From contig CM082595.2 in the NCBI GenBank assembly GCA_040954595.2, positions 7,874,001 through 7,938,000 of the forward strand: DNA of 64,000 nucleotides. Direction: 5' to 3'. Under the pieces are notes generated by a model. It did not search any database. It had not been told where the DNA came from and saw only the letters and a list, made by a program, of their open reading frames with translations. Below are positions 37,181 to 47,989 of the stretch, piece by piece. This DNA is from Balanoglossus misakiensis. Its lineage: Eukaryota > Hemichordata. The position numbers and the translations under genes are program-made. Every line of letters begins with the position of its first letter. Position 1 is the stretch's first letter.

Positions 37181-37539
37181 CCCGTTATTACCTGTGCTGA
37201 TTAATGGCTATTCGGAAGGGATGCCCCTCCCCTCCTTCGGCGACGCCCACACTACATCTGAACGTGATAGGAGTTCCCGTTTGAACCTCGTGCTTTCTCA
37301 AGCCAATCAGAGCGGTCGTTTGAGAAGAAAATTGGAGGGGGGGGGAACGAATTTGAACATTGGAAGCACATGTCGTGCGCGTGGCCATTCCCAAAGAATG
37401 GGGGAAGCCGCTCTGTGATTGGCCGAATGGATCCACTCGGTAAAACCGAGAACGGAACAGCTGATTTTGTTATAATTCGGTCGAACATTCGAGTAATTGT
37501 TATTAAAATCTTTCCCTCGTTCCTAGAAAGTGAATGCAA

Positions 37540-37950
37540 TCATTGGGGACGTACGTTACCGAATGGGGGTGGGGCACATTTTTGATGTGGAACCACGGTG
37601 ACCGTAGAGTGCCATCATAATAATTGTAATTTTTGTTTACATTGTATCTTGAGACTGAAGTGTCAGATCAGTCTCGAATAAGAAACCGAACAGGCAGAAT
37701 AAAGAAAATTAGCCAAACATCATTTACATCGGAAGCGGAATCGATAATGCACGTCCCCAGGACGAGGGAGAGATTTCAATCAAAAATTATTCGAATGTTC
37801 GACCGAATTATGAAAAATGAGCGGCTAAGCATTTGTTTTCTCTGTCTTCCAAGACGTAAAACTCTGACTTAGTGGAGTAATTCTCTTTGTGTATGCGTGC
37901 CAACTTAAATAGCGGTGGGTTGAAAATGCGTTTCACACCTATGTATCAAT
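37540..37950. repeat. Dispersed repeat, copy 2 (pair with 28190-28830)
   Basis: Contains GGACGTACGTTACCG, CACGTCCCCAGGACGAGG, GAATGTTCGACCGAATTATG and GCGGTGGGTTGAAAATGCG in the same order as the first copy. Confidence 0.5.
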
Positions 37951-37971
37951 CTGATTAAAATCAGATGCATC

Positions 37972-38141
37972 GTCACTCAACTATTTTTGACAAAAGCATG
38001 CGGCAAAAGAATGTGACACCCCTAAATGTTTCGGAAAAAATGACCCCCCTTTTCGATTTCAAAATTTCAGTTCCCCCACCCCACTGGATTTCGCACCCCC
38101 CCCCCTCCCAGGCCGTAAAAACTGAACGGTCCCTAACACAG
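37972..38141 (-). mobile_element. Partial G-rich inverted-repeat element
   Basis: Read on the minus strand it begins TTAGGGACCGTTCAGTTTTT, followed by G-rich tracts and GGGGTGTCACATTCTTTTGC. It matches one end of the element at 39862-40525. The other end is missing. Confidence 0.6.
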
Positions 38142-38329
38142 TAAATATCCCCGAAAGAAATGTTATAGTAATTTTTCTCATAATAATGGATAAACAATGG
38201 CGAAAGCCTATAGGACCAAATGGCTTTTTACTCTCGAAAGAGTGTCAACGTAACAAGGTTTCATCAAAGCGATAAAGGGAATTCCGACCTAAACGCTAAC
38301 ATGTTGAAATTTGGACAGCCTATTAAGGG

Positions 38330-39330
38330 GGTGGTTTATAACCGACAGGCAACTGTTGTAATCTATCCGGCATAAACTGCTCGTCATCTTTAGGGAGCAC
38401 CATAACAGATTTGATGAAGTCGGCAAACTTCCCTGGTTGAGAACGTAGAAGTGGACAACAACAGCAGATGGCCACTCGAACGTGTGGCTCTATGATAGTC
38501 TATTCCCACTGCTGGCTGCGCTATTTACGGCAGGCAACATCTTTGACTGGCGGACAAGCCCAGTTGTTCTCATCAGCTTCTGTGCCGGGATTTCCAACAC
38601 GCGGAATTAAAGCGCGGAAGTTGGGTACTAGTATTATAGTAAGGCGAAAGAAAAATAATATGTGCTGTTCCGACTACATGGTTTTCAAAAATAGGGTAGG
38701 TAGGTATGGAAATGTTTTTATTTTGCAATTTTTATATCTGTGGCCGCCGTAGTGTAGAAGAATGACGTCATAGTTTTTGCACGATTCTCTCAATTTTTAT
38801 AAATTTTGTACATTTGTATATTGTTTTTTTTTAAACTTCCGGTTTAGGAAGCTCTAAAAAGTCAAAACTGCACAGTTGATGGCAAATACCATTTTGGGTA
38901 TATGTTTACTTTACGGTGAAATAAATATCAATATACTAACCTTTAACGTGAAAAGAATTTCCCTACCCATGGATTCGGGTCAAATTTGCCCATATAACGA
39001 TATAAGGCTTCATAGAAAAAGTCCGATGGTAAACAAGATGTTGGAATGAACCGCCCATACTACACGGAAACTGTCACAATCACAAAACCAATCACGTCGC
39101 ACTATTTATGTTTATCGACGCCATCCCTTGGACGCGGGAAAAAAGGTTTTGAAATGGTAATAGCCACCGATACCCGAATCGCTTGCGTCTGAGTAAACAA
39201 TAGCCGTAGCGGAGAACTTTGGTTTACTTCGGAAACCGTTCAATGCATCCAAATTTTGTGCCAAAACTGAAGTTCCCGCGCGTGAGGGTCCGTCAAGTGC
39301 AAACACTGCGACCACGAACGCCGACACTCA
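38330..39330 (-). pseudogene. DIRS-like retrotransposon RT/RNase H remnant
   Basis: On the minus strand 39327-39112 reads ...NGFRSKP...IVYSDASDSGIGGYYH, the RNase H signature of DIRS/Ngaro-type elements (first catalytic Asp in SDASD). Further along (about 38620-38330) another part reads NNWACPPVKDV, then a stretch with stops, then KFADFIKSVMVLPKDD, resembling the 'NWxxPPxxLIxxVL' segment that follows RNase H. About 450 bp of other sequence separates them. It is clearly dead. Confidence 0.5.
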
Positions 39331-39861
39331 ACTTACGCGTACATTTGCCTATTGAATAAACGGGTAACTTGACCCAAATTTCACATATTGTTTTCCACAG
39401 TAAAATACTTCAAATATATTCCCTATTCTTTAAAATCTTCACCATTATGCCATATTTCTTGCATATGCATAAGTTTGTCATCTCTTGGCGACACATACCA
39501 CGATAGCCGCGTACAGTTTGTATGGAGGCTGATTAAATCGGTGCGGCACCATTTTAATACATAGCGTGTTCAAATTACAACATGCAGTCACGATCGGGTA
39601 TCGGTAAGGTGTTCATGTATACCTATCAGTATGCTTATTTAAATGGACCAATTTAAGTTGGAATGTGAGGGCGCTACTTTACATATCAAACTCTTTCTTT
39701 GGGAAGAGCGTTAGCCTGACTCGCTCTGAGAATGAAAGCCTGACGCTGATATTGTTACAATTCGTCGCTAGAGGGCGTTTACGTTGCAGACACCGCCCGG
39801 TTTGCCATAATACAAACCACGTCATGTCTCTCGAAGTGTTTAGGAGTAAACGTACAGTTTT

Positions 39862-40525
39862 AAGGGACCGTTCAGTTTTTTACGACTGGAGGGTTCGGCT
39901 GGGGGGACCTGCAAAATCCAGGGAGGGGGGTCACTTAAATGTTGATTTCCAAAAGGGGGTCATCTTTTTTTAAAACGTTTAGGGGGGGTCACATACTTTT
40001 GCAGCCCAACTTTTGCTTTTGAGTCCACAAAAATGCAGTTTCGAACCCTTAATTTTACAAAATTTTCTAATGTGGAAGGGGGACACCCACACCCTTCATT
40101 CTTCGCCATATCTAGTGTACCAGGGCAAAGTACTTGCCGCCACACCCCCTACCGATGCTAACTGTGAGTGGCAAAAGTACAATTTGTCCTCCCCAACGTA
40201 GAGTTAGTTTGCTTTCGAGTTCATTAAAATGCAACTTTTGAGCTCCTTATTTTACAAAATTTTCTTATGTGGGAGGGGGACACCCACCCTCTTCACTTTT
40301 CTTTTTTTTAACCAATTCTACCAACTATTGTACAGTATTGACTTGTCACCTCAATTATAAATAAGAAGTTTAAAATAGGGGGGGGGCTCATAACATTTTT
40401 TGCCTGTCAAAAGGGGAGGGGGTCATCATTTTTGGTCCTGGGTGAAAAGGGGGGGGGGTGTCTGATTATGAAAACCGATGACACAAACTTCCCGCTCCCC
40501 GTCGTAAAAACTGACCGGTCCCTAA
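39862..40525. mobile_element. G-rich terminal-inverted-repeat element
   Basis: Left end AAGGGACCGTTCAGTTTTTT (+), right end complementary, ...AAAAACTGACCGGTCCCTAA. The inside has several tracts of six or more G (GGGGGGTCAC, GGGGGGGTCACAT, AAGGGGGGGGGGTG). No coding frame is supported. A solo end lies at 37972-38141. Confidence 0.65.
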
Positions 40526-40842
40526 GTATAGGCTTGAAAATTCCTCAAATATTTTACCTGCTGCGATCTGTTAATCAGATTGAGGGACTAGCAGTATATT
40601 TTTCCAAGCTTTGTACATTGTGCGCACAATTTCTCTGGTAGTCGAATAAATGGCGAAAAAATAGTGTTGTATTTTATATACTGAATTCATAGTTAAACAT
40701 ATTTCAATTCATGACAATGAAAAAGAGCTAAGTCTAGAACATTTGCCCTTGCGAAACGTCCGCATTTCGACGCTGCGACCATGACGCGTGCTTCAGTAGA
40801 CTGGTAACCATGACGATAACAACTTTACCCAATATCCAATTT

Positions 40843-41034
40843 TTATCCCATTGTTAAGAGCGAATATCCTGAATTTGCCTTGTGCAAAATATGAGGGAAA
40901 ATTACCACTGAATGGTCCAGTATAGCGTCGTCGAAGGTAGAGTATTTGGGAAAGCGACCAAGAGGACGATTGGGTCCGCTGTTCATGCTGCTGTTGATAA
41001 TGAACAGGTTTGGCGGATAGCGTGCATCATACAT
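40843..41034 (-). other. Possible coding exon, unassigned
   Basis: ATG at 41034 starts a frame reading MYDARYPPNLFI, then SGPNRPLGRFPKY and DDAILDHS, with balanced composition. A donor-like GTG|GTAATT follows near 40915. No downstream exon could be joined and the family is not recognised. Confidence 0.2.
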
Positions 41035-41311
41035 CGAATATTACAGAAATGGCTGTGTTTGTTCATTTTTTTTAAATCCTATTGAACTTCATTCAATGTA
41101 TGCGCATCGATTTAATTCCAACCTCGTACCAGAGACCCAGGGCCTCTGACAAACGTATATTTTTCCGCCGAAGGAACGAAGTGTTCCATTTCCCGTCTTG
41201 GTGTATTAAATGGCTTTTTATTCTGAGAGATGGTGAAGTGGCGCCAACGTGCCTCGTTGAGCTTTAAAATAGAAATCAGACGAAAAGTGTAAAACCTGCG
41301 TCGTTGGAAGC

Positions 41312-41490
41312 GAGCAAAGCAAAATATTTCCGTATTGCCATACGTTTGGATTCAAATCGCGTCGGGACTATTTTGAAATGCTGTGTGCGCTGTTCCAAAT
41401 GCATAGGGCAAACGCCCATTTCCATTGTCCTCAAATCAATGCCAACGGGATTTAAAATGTTTCGAAATCTGAAAATATTTTGCTTCGCTC
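41312..41490. repeat. Foldback element about 180 bp
   Basis: GAGCAAAGCAAAATATTTC at the left pairs with GAAAATATTTTGCTTCGCTC at the right with one or two mismatches. Pairing continues weakly inward (AAATCGCGTCGGGACTATTTT against AAAATGTTTCGAAATC). Confidence 0.5.
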
Positions 41491-41639
41491 ACTTACAAGA
41501 ACACACCTTTTTGTTTCTTTATTTTTTCATTCTGTCAAAGGGCACTTTAGGTGGCTGCGACAACCGAATTAAGAACAGCTACTGACAAAATGCGTTGTTC
41601 AGAAAATGTACAATATAAAAATAGACATTATAAATTTTT

Positions 41640-42720
41640 AGGTCCCATTTGTATAGGTATATACCAGTGGGACCTTATGGGATTGGTTGCGTCTGTATGT
41701 ATGGATGGATGTATGGATGGATGGATGGATGTATGTCTGTATGTCCGTCCACATCAAAAACTTGAAAACCGCTGCGCGTAAACCTCGATATTTGGTGTGT
41801 AGATGCATGCTGGGCTGTAGATGGGAGTTTGTTCAAACAAAGTTGTCATTGCCAAAATTATGCAATTTAGCTGGGAAAAACCTAAATTTGGTCAAAACTC
41901 AGAAACTCGACAACCTCTGGTCATATTGATTTGAAAATGGTATGCATGTACCTTATGTCAACCTCACACAGTTCTCTATGTTTTGAGCTAATAGTGTGAA
42001 TTTTCTATTTTCTATGCATTTTTTTGTCTTTTTCCACATTTTTGGTAAACAAACTTCTTTTCTGGAATTGATCAGCCGACTTCTTTGAAATGTAGTATGG
42101 AGCTTCATATATGTGATCTGAGTTACCAAAGTTTTGTTAAAATTGCCGCAAAATTTTCATATTTATAATTTTGGAGCAAGTTTTGCCTTTTTGATCATTT
42201 TTTTTCTGTAAAACCGATTGTAAGATTGCTTTGACATTTGGTAGGCATTTTCCTTGGGATATCCCAAGTAAGATTTGCATGTATGTTTTTTTCAAATCAA
42301 CTTGAAGAATTCAATAGCATATTTCTGGGGTGATTTTTGCCATTCTTGGTCAAAACTCTTTCTCAGAACCCTCTACCCCCAGTGCTATGAAATTTGATTT
42401 GAAGGTTTGAGGGTGTGTTCTCATGATGATTTACAAAACCTATGATAGAAGTGTCAATGTTTTATGGGGGCAATATCTTGTATTTTGGGGGCATATTTTC
42501 AAATTTCGATAAAAATTAAATTTCTCAGAAAGTGTATGGCTGATTACTTAAACATTTGAGTTGTAAGTTAATGGGATTGGCTTCTTTTGAATTATAATGG
42601 CATGAAATCATAGGTAATTCTGAACTTTTATATTTAGTACGATATTCTGTCTTATATCACAAAACATTTCATTTCAAAAAGAGCAATTACCAGTAATATT
42701 TTTGTAATAAAAGAAGCACC
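41640..42720. repeat. Dispersed non-coding repeat with GATG microsatellite
   Basis: Opens with an inverted pair (AGGTCCCA...TGGGACCT, 41640-41675), followed by a GTATGGATG run and AACTTGAAAACCGCT...ATATTTGGTGTGTAG, as in the intronic repeat at 2690-3110. The remainder is AT-rich, without an open frame. Confidence 0.45.
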
Positions 42721-42799
42721 CCTACTGATATTTGTATACACAGCAAATTCCTGCATGATTACAGAACTGGCTATTTTTATAGAGATCAGCTGTTCTATT

Positions 42800-43560
42800 T
42801 AGTGTATGTGCATTGCAATGCCATTGGCAGCTTATGGGTCAGTCAGTGTTTGCCTGTTGAGCTGTCTATGTGTGTGTCAGTCTGTCTTTCTGTCTGTATT
42901 TGAACTCCGGCGTAGACTTTTTTCTCGTGTAATCTGTAAATGGGACCACCGTGTCCTTGACGCGATTTTTTTATTAAACGGATCGCCTGGTCTGTCTTAC
43001 TATATGCCAGCCATCTACTGCTTAATGCAGATGTAAATATTTTTATATCGTGTTGGGATATAAATATTTTAAACTGTTAGTATTGCTTCGGCAGTCACCT
43101 GAGTTCTCAGAGCTTTGTGTGAAATTGGAAAATTTCAACAGGATTGGTGAGTACCCGTGACTATTACTGTAGGTTTCTCCTGCTAGTTTTAGTAATTCTC
43201 TAAATCTTTTTCATGACTGTGTATATTTGGGGGATTGAATATAACAAAATGCGGTCTAATTTATATTTTTAAGACTGAATATTGTTTTATTTTATTTTAT
43301 TTTCGTAATTATCTTTACCTCAATTATACTTTTAACTTGCAAGCCACCCCCATATTACTTTACTATAGTCAGTATCAAGACGCATTTTCAAATGCTGATC
43401 GCATAATCCTTTTCTACCTTCTGCTCAATATATCTCTCCTTTAGGCCGCATTCAGGGTTAAAGTGTATAAAACAATCTGTGACACGCTTTTACTTCAATT
43501 AGACACCGTTTACAACGGGCACACCGGGGTGCTATGTCAGTACTTGACTGTCTTTACCGT
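42800..43560. other. Stretch without a supported gene
   Basis: One exon-like segment at about 43105-43148 has acceptor TTCTCAG and donor GTGAGT and two open frames, but it could not be connected to the exons at 44218-45693. Otherwise nothing. Confidence 0.2.
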
Positions 43561-43599
43561 CTCTGTCCGCTAAGCAAAAAAGGTTCAGAGGTGTGCACC

Positions 43600-43875
43600 A
43601 GACATGGTGCATGGCTGGTGCATGTCTGACCAACGGGTCACATGCATCGATATGAACACAGACCTGTGGCATTCTGATGGATCGGACCTGGTGCTGCGGA
43701 CTGGCGGGTCAGACCTGTGGCAGGTCTGTCAGGAAAGACCTGGTGCAGATCTGACAGGTCAGGTCTGGTGCATGGCTTGCATGTCAGACAAGCACCGTAC
43801 ATGCCCGGGGCCAGAGCTGCATCAGACCTGTGACAGACCCGTTACAGTCAAATCCTGCCACAGGTGTGTCAATCA
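43600..43875. repeat. CAGACCTG / CAGGTCTG-rich quasi-palindromic cluster
   Basis: Over about 270 bp the octamers CAGACCTG and CAGGTCTG and one-base variants recur in both orientations. One perfect hairpin, CAGACCTGTGGCAGGTCTG, is at about 43712-43730. Related sequence opens the window at 1-595. The region is GC-rich relative to its flanks. The open frame over it is Cys/His-rich and not credible as a gene. Confidence 0.55.
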
Positions 43876-44217
43876 TTAGCTGTGTAGATGTCCGTTTCTT
43901 GACCGTCCGGTGTCCGTTGATGAACTTCGTTCGTCATATAACTTCACGCAACTTGAACAAATGTCCAACAGGATTGCACAATTTTTTGATATTATGAATA
44001 AATATACCCAGTGAAACGTTTACTGGTATTGTCGTATATTCTTTGGTTTACATTCCACTCGGTATGAAAGTGTTTGCAAACGTAAATAGATCTAACATTA
44101 TAACTGTGGGAATCTGAAGAAATATATGTTCGATCCTTTTTCATTCTAGGACGAATTGTGCTTGAACTTCTGGTCACCAATGTTTACGCTAAAGAAACGA
44201 ACTGCACACTATCCCAG

Positions 44218-45693
44218 CATACGATGGTTTCCTATATAATTCGTTTGTCACAAATGAGGTGGAGTGTTTTGACGAGCTGATGAAGTTGCCTTCCTTAATC
44301 GAAAACAAATCCCCCTGGAAGAGCGTCCAAAGCTACTGTGATACTGGTCCATACGTTGGGCCAACAAATACCTTCAGGGTGATGGTTGTGGATGTGAACC
44401 ATATAGACAGGATTGATCTGGTCTGTATTCGCCTGTATTTGCGTATCGTTTGTCTGTATTTGCGCTTCTTTGTCTGTATTTGCCTGTATTTGCGTATGTT
44501 TGTCTGTATTTGCCTGTATTTGCGTATCTTTGGTCTGTATTTGCGTATCTTTGGTCTGTATTTGCGTATCTATGGTCTGTATTCGCCTGTATTTGCGTAT
44601 CTTTGGTCTGTATTGGCCCGTATTAAGGTATCTTTGGTCTGCATTAGCCTGTATTTGCGTATCTTTGGTCTGTATTTGCCTATCTTTGGTCTGTATTTGC
44701 CCGTATTAACGTATCTTTGGTCTGCATTAGCCTGTATTTGCCCGTCTTTGGTCTGTATTTGCCCGTATTAACGTATCTTTGGTCTGCATTAGCCTGTATT
44801 TGCGTGTCTTTGGTCTGTATTTGCCTGTAATTGCGTATCTTTGAATGTAGAACGCGCTTCAATATTTTTCGGTGGAAGTTTGCGTACTCGCTCAACGCTA
44901 CAACCAGAACGGATGCGGATGCTGAGAAAGTGCATGCATCCTTATAACCAAAAACAAAATTAACTTATCAAAGTCAGTTCAATTCAGATGTACATCATGT
45001 CCTACTTCCAAAACGCCCATTTCGAAGCGTGTTCTATCCTACAGGTAGATATCCCCAAAGTGATTGTTGGTGTTGTTTGTATCACTTCAATCTCTGCCTT
45101 ATGCCTGCCTGGACCCTTGTCTGATTCTTGCTTCCTTCCTGCCTACTAGCCCCGTTCGTCCCTCTGTCTATCTGACGTATTATTTGCCACTATTTTATTT
45201 TAAAATTTCCAGTGAAGAACATAGAAATCTCTCTAATTTCAGGGAGATTTCATAAATGACGTAGATGATGAATGGGAAGACGAGTGTTCGGAGTGCAGGT
45301 ATGACTATTATGAGGATGACATTCTTAAAATTGCATATGAAACAAACACCGTAAGTAAAAAATTCCTAATTTTTGTCGTTATTTATTACTACATGTATAT
45401 GTGACTTTTAACAACCATTTGGCAGAGCAATGCAATCAACATACATGTACATACACACAAACATACTGTTTATTTCTTTATGTTCTTCATAATCATAGAC
45501 GTGTCCGACCCGTCTTGTCGCTGGATTTCACTGGGGGCATCCTGAAGGCACCACTGTGACATATTCAAGCCCTGTTGAATACTGCTATGCCCGTAATGTT
45601 GGCGATAAACACTACGAGTACTGCAAGCCATATCATCTTGACAGTCGCATGATGTCTTCTGTCGTAATGCAACGCGTACTATATTCCTGGTAA
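44218..45693 (+). CDS. Unrecognised Cys-containing acidic protein, 3' exons
   Basis: Two exons with good signals: 45243-45350 (acceptor TAATTTCAG, donor GTAAGT; 36 codons, reads DDEWEDECSECRYDYYEDD) and 45499-45693 (acceptor AATCATAG; reads GFHWGHPEG, EYCYARNVGDKHYEYCKPY, ends YSW-TAA). Both are phase 0. AATAAA at 45841 is a fitting polyadenylation signal. A likely earlier exon, 44218 to about 44420, reads YDGFLYNSFVTNEVECFDEL then PSLIENKSPWKSVQ and CDTGPYVGPTNTFRV; its acceptor (TATCCCAG) is plausible, its donor weak. Paired Cys and no membrane segment would suit an extracellular domain. I do not recognise the family; upstream exons are unknown. Confidence 0.5.
44421..44845. repeat. Minisatellite, about 21-24 bp unit
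   Basis: About twenty copies of a GTCTGTATTTGCGTATCTTTG-type unit with variants (TGCCTGTATT, CCCGTATTAACG). Because the unit is often a multiple of three, two plus frames stay open and give hydrophobic CIC/LYL repeats, which I take as artefacts. It probably lies in an intron of the gene at 44218-45693. Confidence 0.85.
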
Positions 45694-46008
45694 ACGCGCT
45701 TGAGTGTGAAGACATAGTCTTTAACAGGATATCGAAAATTTACCGCTTTATTTGCGTATCTACTTCTGTAGGACTTCATTGAATTTGCTTCTATTCTCCT
45801 CCCGATTTACAGACGTTGTTCCTTTCTATTGCGCAGTCTCAATAAAGTACGTTATGATTTACTGGCAGAAAAGTATCATGTTTATCAAGTCTCCAACATA
45901 ACGTAAAGTCGATCTGTTTTTACCAAACATATTGACTTAAAGGGAACAGTATTACTATGTTGTTAAGAAGAATGCACGGATATTGATCACATTCAAGTGT
46001 CATCTTAA

Positions 46009-46211
46009 GGATTATACTTTTGTCAAATTGAAAGAATTTTCATTTCTTTTAATTTTTGATTTTTGGATTATCCTGTGTTTGTATGATGAAAATTCGTGAT
46101 AAAATATAGGGGCCACCTCGCTGGTTTGTTTTCTAACAATTAACAATGTAATCCTATGGGGAAAAAGACGAGTGCGCGCAGTTTTCCGGTTTATGTTCTG
46201 CGCATACATCC
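46009..46211. mobile_element. TTAA-flanked MITE, copy 2
   Basis: TTAA at 46005-46008 and 46212-46215 flanks an element that begins GGATTATAC and ends GCGCATACATCC. It shares GTAATCCTATGGG and TCCGGTTTATGTTCTGCGC with 34661-34920 and is about 57 bp shorter. Confidence 0.7.
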
Positions 46212-46879
46212 TTAAATTAAATTAAATCAGTATAAAGTCGAGTAGAACTTTTGACCTTCCTATGTAATATTTCCACATTTCTCCTGTTTTGTTTTTATTT
46301 CAAGTGCGTTTGTACCTTTCTGTTTGTAGAACGGTAGCACCAATTTCTCCACGTGATTTGAACAATGAAGCTCTGATTCAGCGAAACACTACAAAAGATT
46401 GGGTCAACGATGTGTCGTTTATTTACTGGCCGACAACCTAAACAATTCCGCACCCGACGACTCTTCACCCAATTTACAAACTGAAAGTGTCAACAACCCA
46501 GCGATAAGAACCGCCGACAACAAACAAGGCGGTTCAAAAACAAAGTGAGTGTAATTTCATGCAGTTTCATAAAAGAGGATTTTCGTCCCAAAGTCGCTAA
46601 AGGTGAAAATGGAAACAAACCATCTGCGAAGGCAAACAATTTCCATATGATTGTTGTGATTTAACCGAGTCCTGACTGACCTAAACTACGGGCTCAAACT
46701 TGACTACGTCTACATGATCTGCAGCCCCAAACCACGCTGTTGGTCCATCCGTAGCCAGGCGTAGACTCCCTCGATTTCCGCCTCGAGGACTGTTGGGGCA
46801 GCTATGTTGCCATGGTGATGACCTGAATGAGGGCAACCTTGCAGAATCACTACACTCCTCCCCATCACATATTTGAGGC

Positions 46880-47432
46880 ATCGTAATCACCATATTGATG
46901 GTAGAGAATCGCTGGTGTTTTCAATTGAAGTGGTATTTTTCCCAGTATTCTGTTCCTGTTGGTGATCCGTATGTGTGTTAACGTCCTCGGTGCTAAGTCC
47001 TGTGGTCTCCTTTTCGCTGGCAAGAACAGGGCAGTCTTTCCGAAAAATGTCCGACCTCTTTATAGTGGAAGCACTTGGTGTTCTCCGTTGACACGTACAC
47101 TGGTGAAAAAATGTACGTCACAAGGAATATTCAAAACGCCATCGATATTGGTTTGTTGTTTAAGTACCACAAACACCTGGCGTCGGAATGACTTGACATG
47201 TCTGAGTTCGGCCTTTATGCAACCCAGCGGAATATACCGAAACCTCTGCGTAATAACCTTTCCATATACATGTAACTCCAAACGTTCGGCAAGCAAATCG
47301 TTGGGTATAAATGGTAGCACATTGGATAGGATTACCTTTGTCGCTGGTTTCACCATCGGTTGGGGCCGTATAAAATCTTCGCCAATCGTTAGTCCTGAGG
47401 CGCAGCCATTTCAACCGATTGCACATTTTTAA
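46880..47432 (-). pseudogene. LINE ORF1-like (gag/zinc-knuckle) remnant
   Basis: The minus frame from about 47400 reads EDFIRPQP, then ILSNVLPFIPNDLLAERL, GKVITQRFRYIPLG and HVKSFRRQVFVVLK. This is the pattern of ORF1 proteins of several non-LTR retrotransposons. It then shifts frame near 47090 to a damaged zinc knuckle, KCFHYKEVGHFSE, where the second Cys is replaced by His. Stops and the shift show it is inactive. The 5' part of the same element may extend to about 47880. Confidence 0.6.
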
Positions 47433-47989
47433 AAAACACGATCATAGATCTATTCATTCTGGAGGCAGCCAGAAACTCACTAACATCAACCAATTCCGCA
47501 ATCTTTTACACATAGGTGTTCACACTTATCCCCTCCAGACTCTCAATCGTCCACGCGTTTTTCATACACAGCCTTGTCAGGGCAACGTCTTTGCCGTAGG
47601 ACTGAGCCCAAGCCCGCCCGGCCGCCATATTGGCAGGTCTGATTGGTGACAAGCACCAAATCAGTTATCTGCCGAAAGCACAGCAATCCTCGTAGAAAAG
47701 TTCCCAAAAGGCACAACCGGAGAAACAGAAGACACTCACAGTCCAGAAAATGTCAAACTTTCCCAGGAACAACGTCCACATTGGAGAAAAAATGCCACAA
47801 TTCAGAAGCTCTCCCTCTTAACGTCAATCCAATATGGAAGACGAAGAAGAAGTAGAAGAAAAAACCAAGTAAAACCAAGCAGCAATAGCGGGCCAAAGCC
47901 AAAAGAGCAAATAGCAACATAGCGGTAAGCAGTACAGGTGTGTGCTTATTTTCGCCAAATATAAAGTCAGCATGCTGTTAATTTATGTA

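Noticed and set aside
44413-44771. Hydrophobic 98- and 170-residue ORFs that look like membrane proteins
   Set aside because: The hydrophobic part is the 21-24-bp minisatellite read in two frames. Only the first 65 residues of the longer one look like a real exon.
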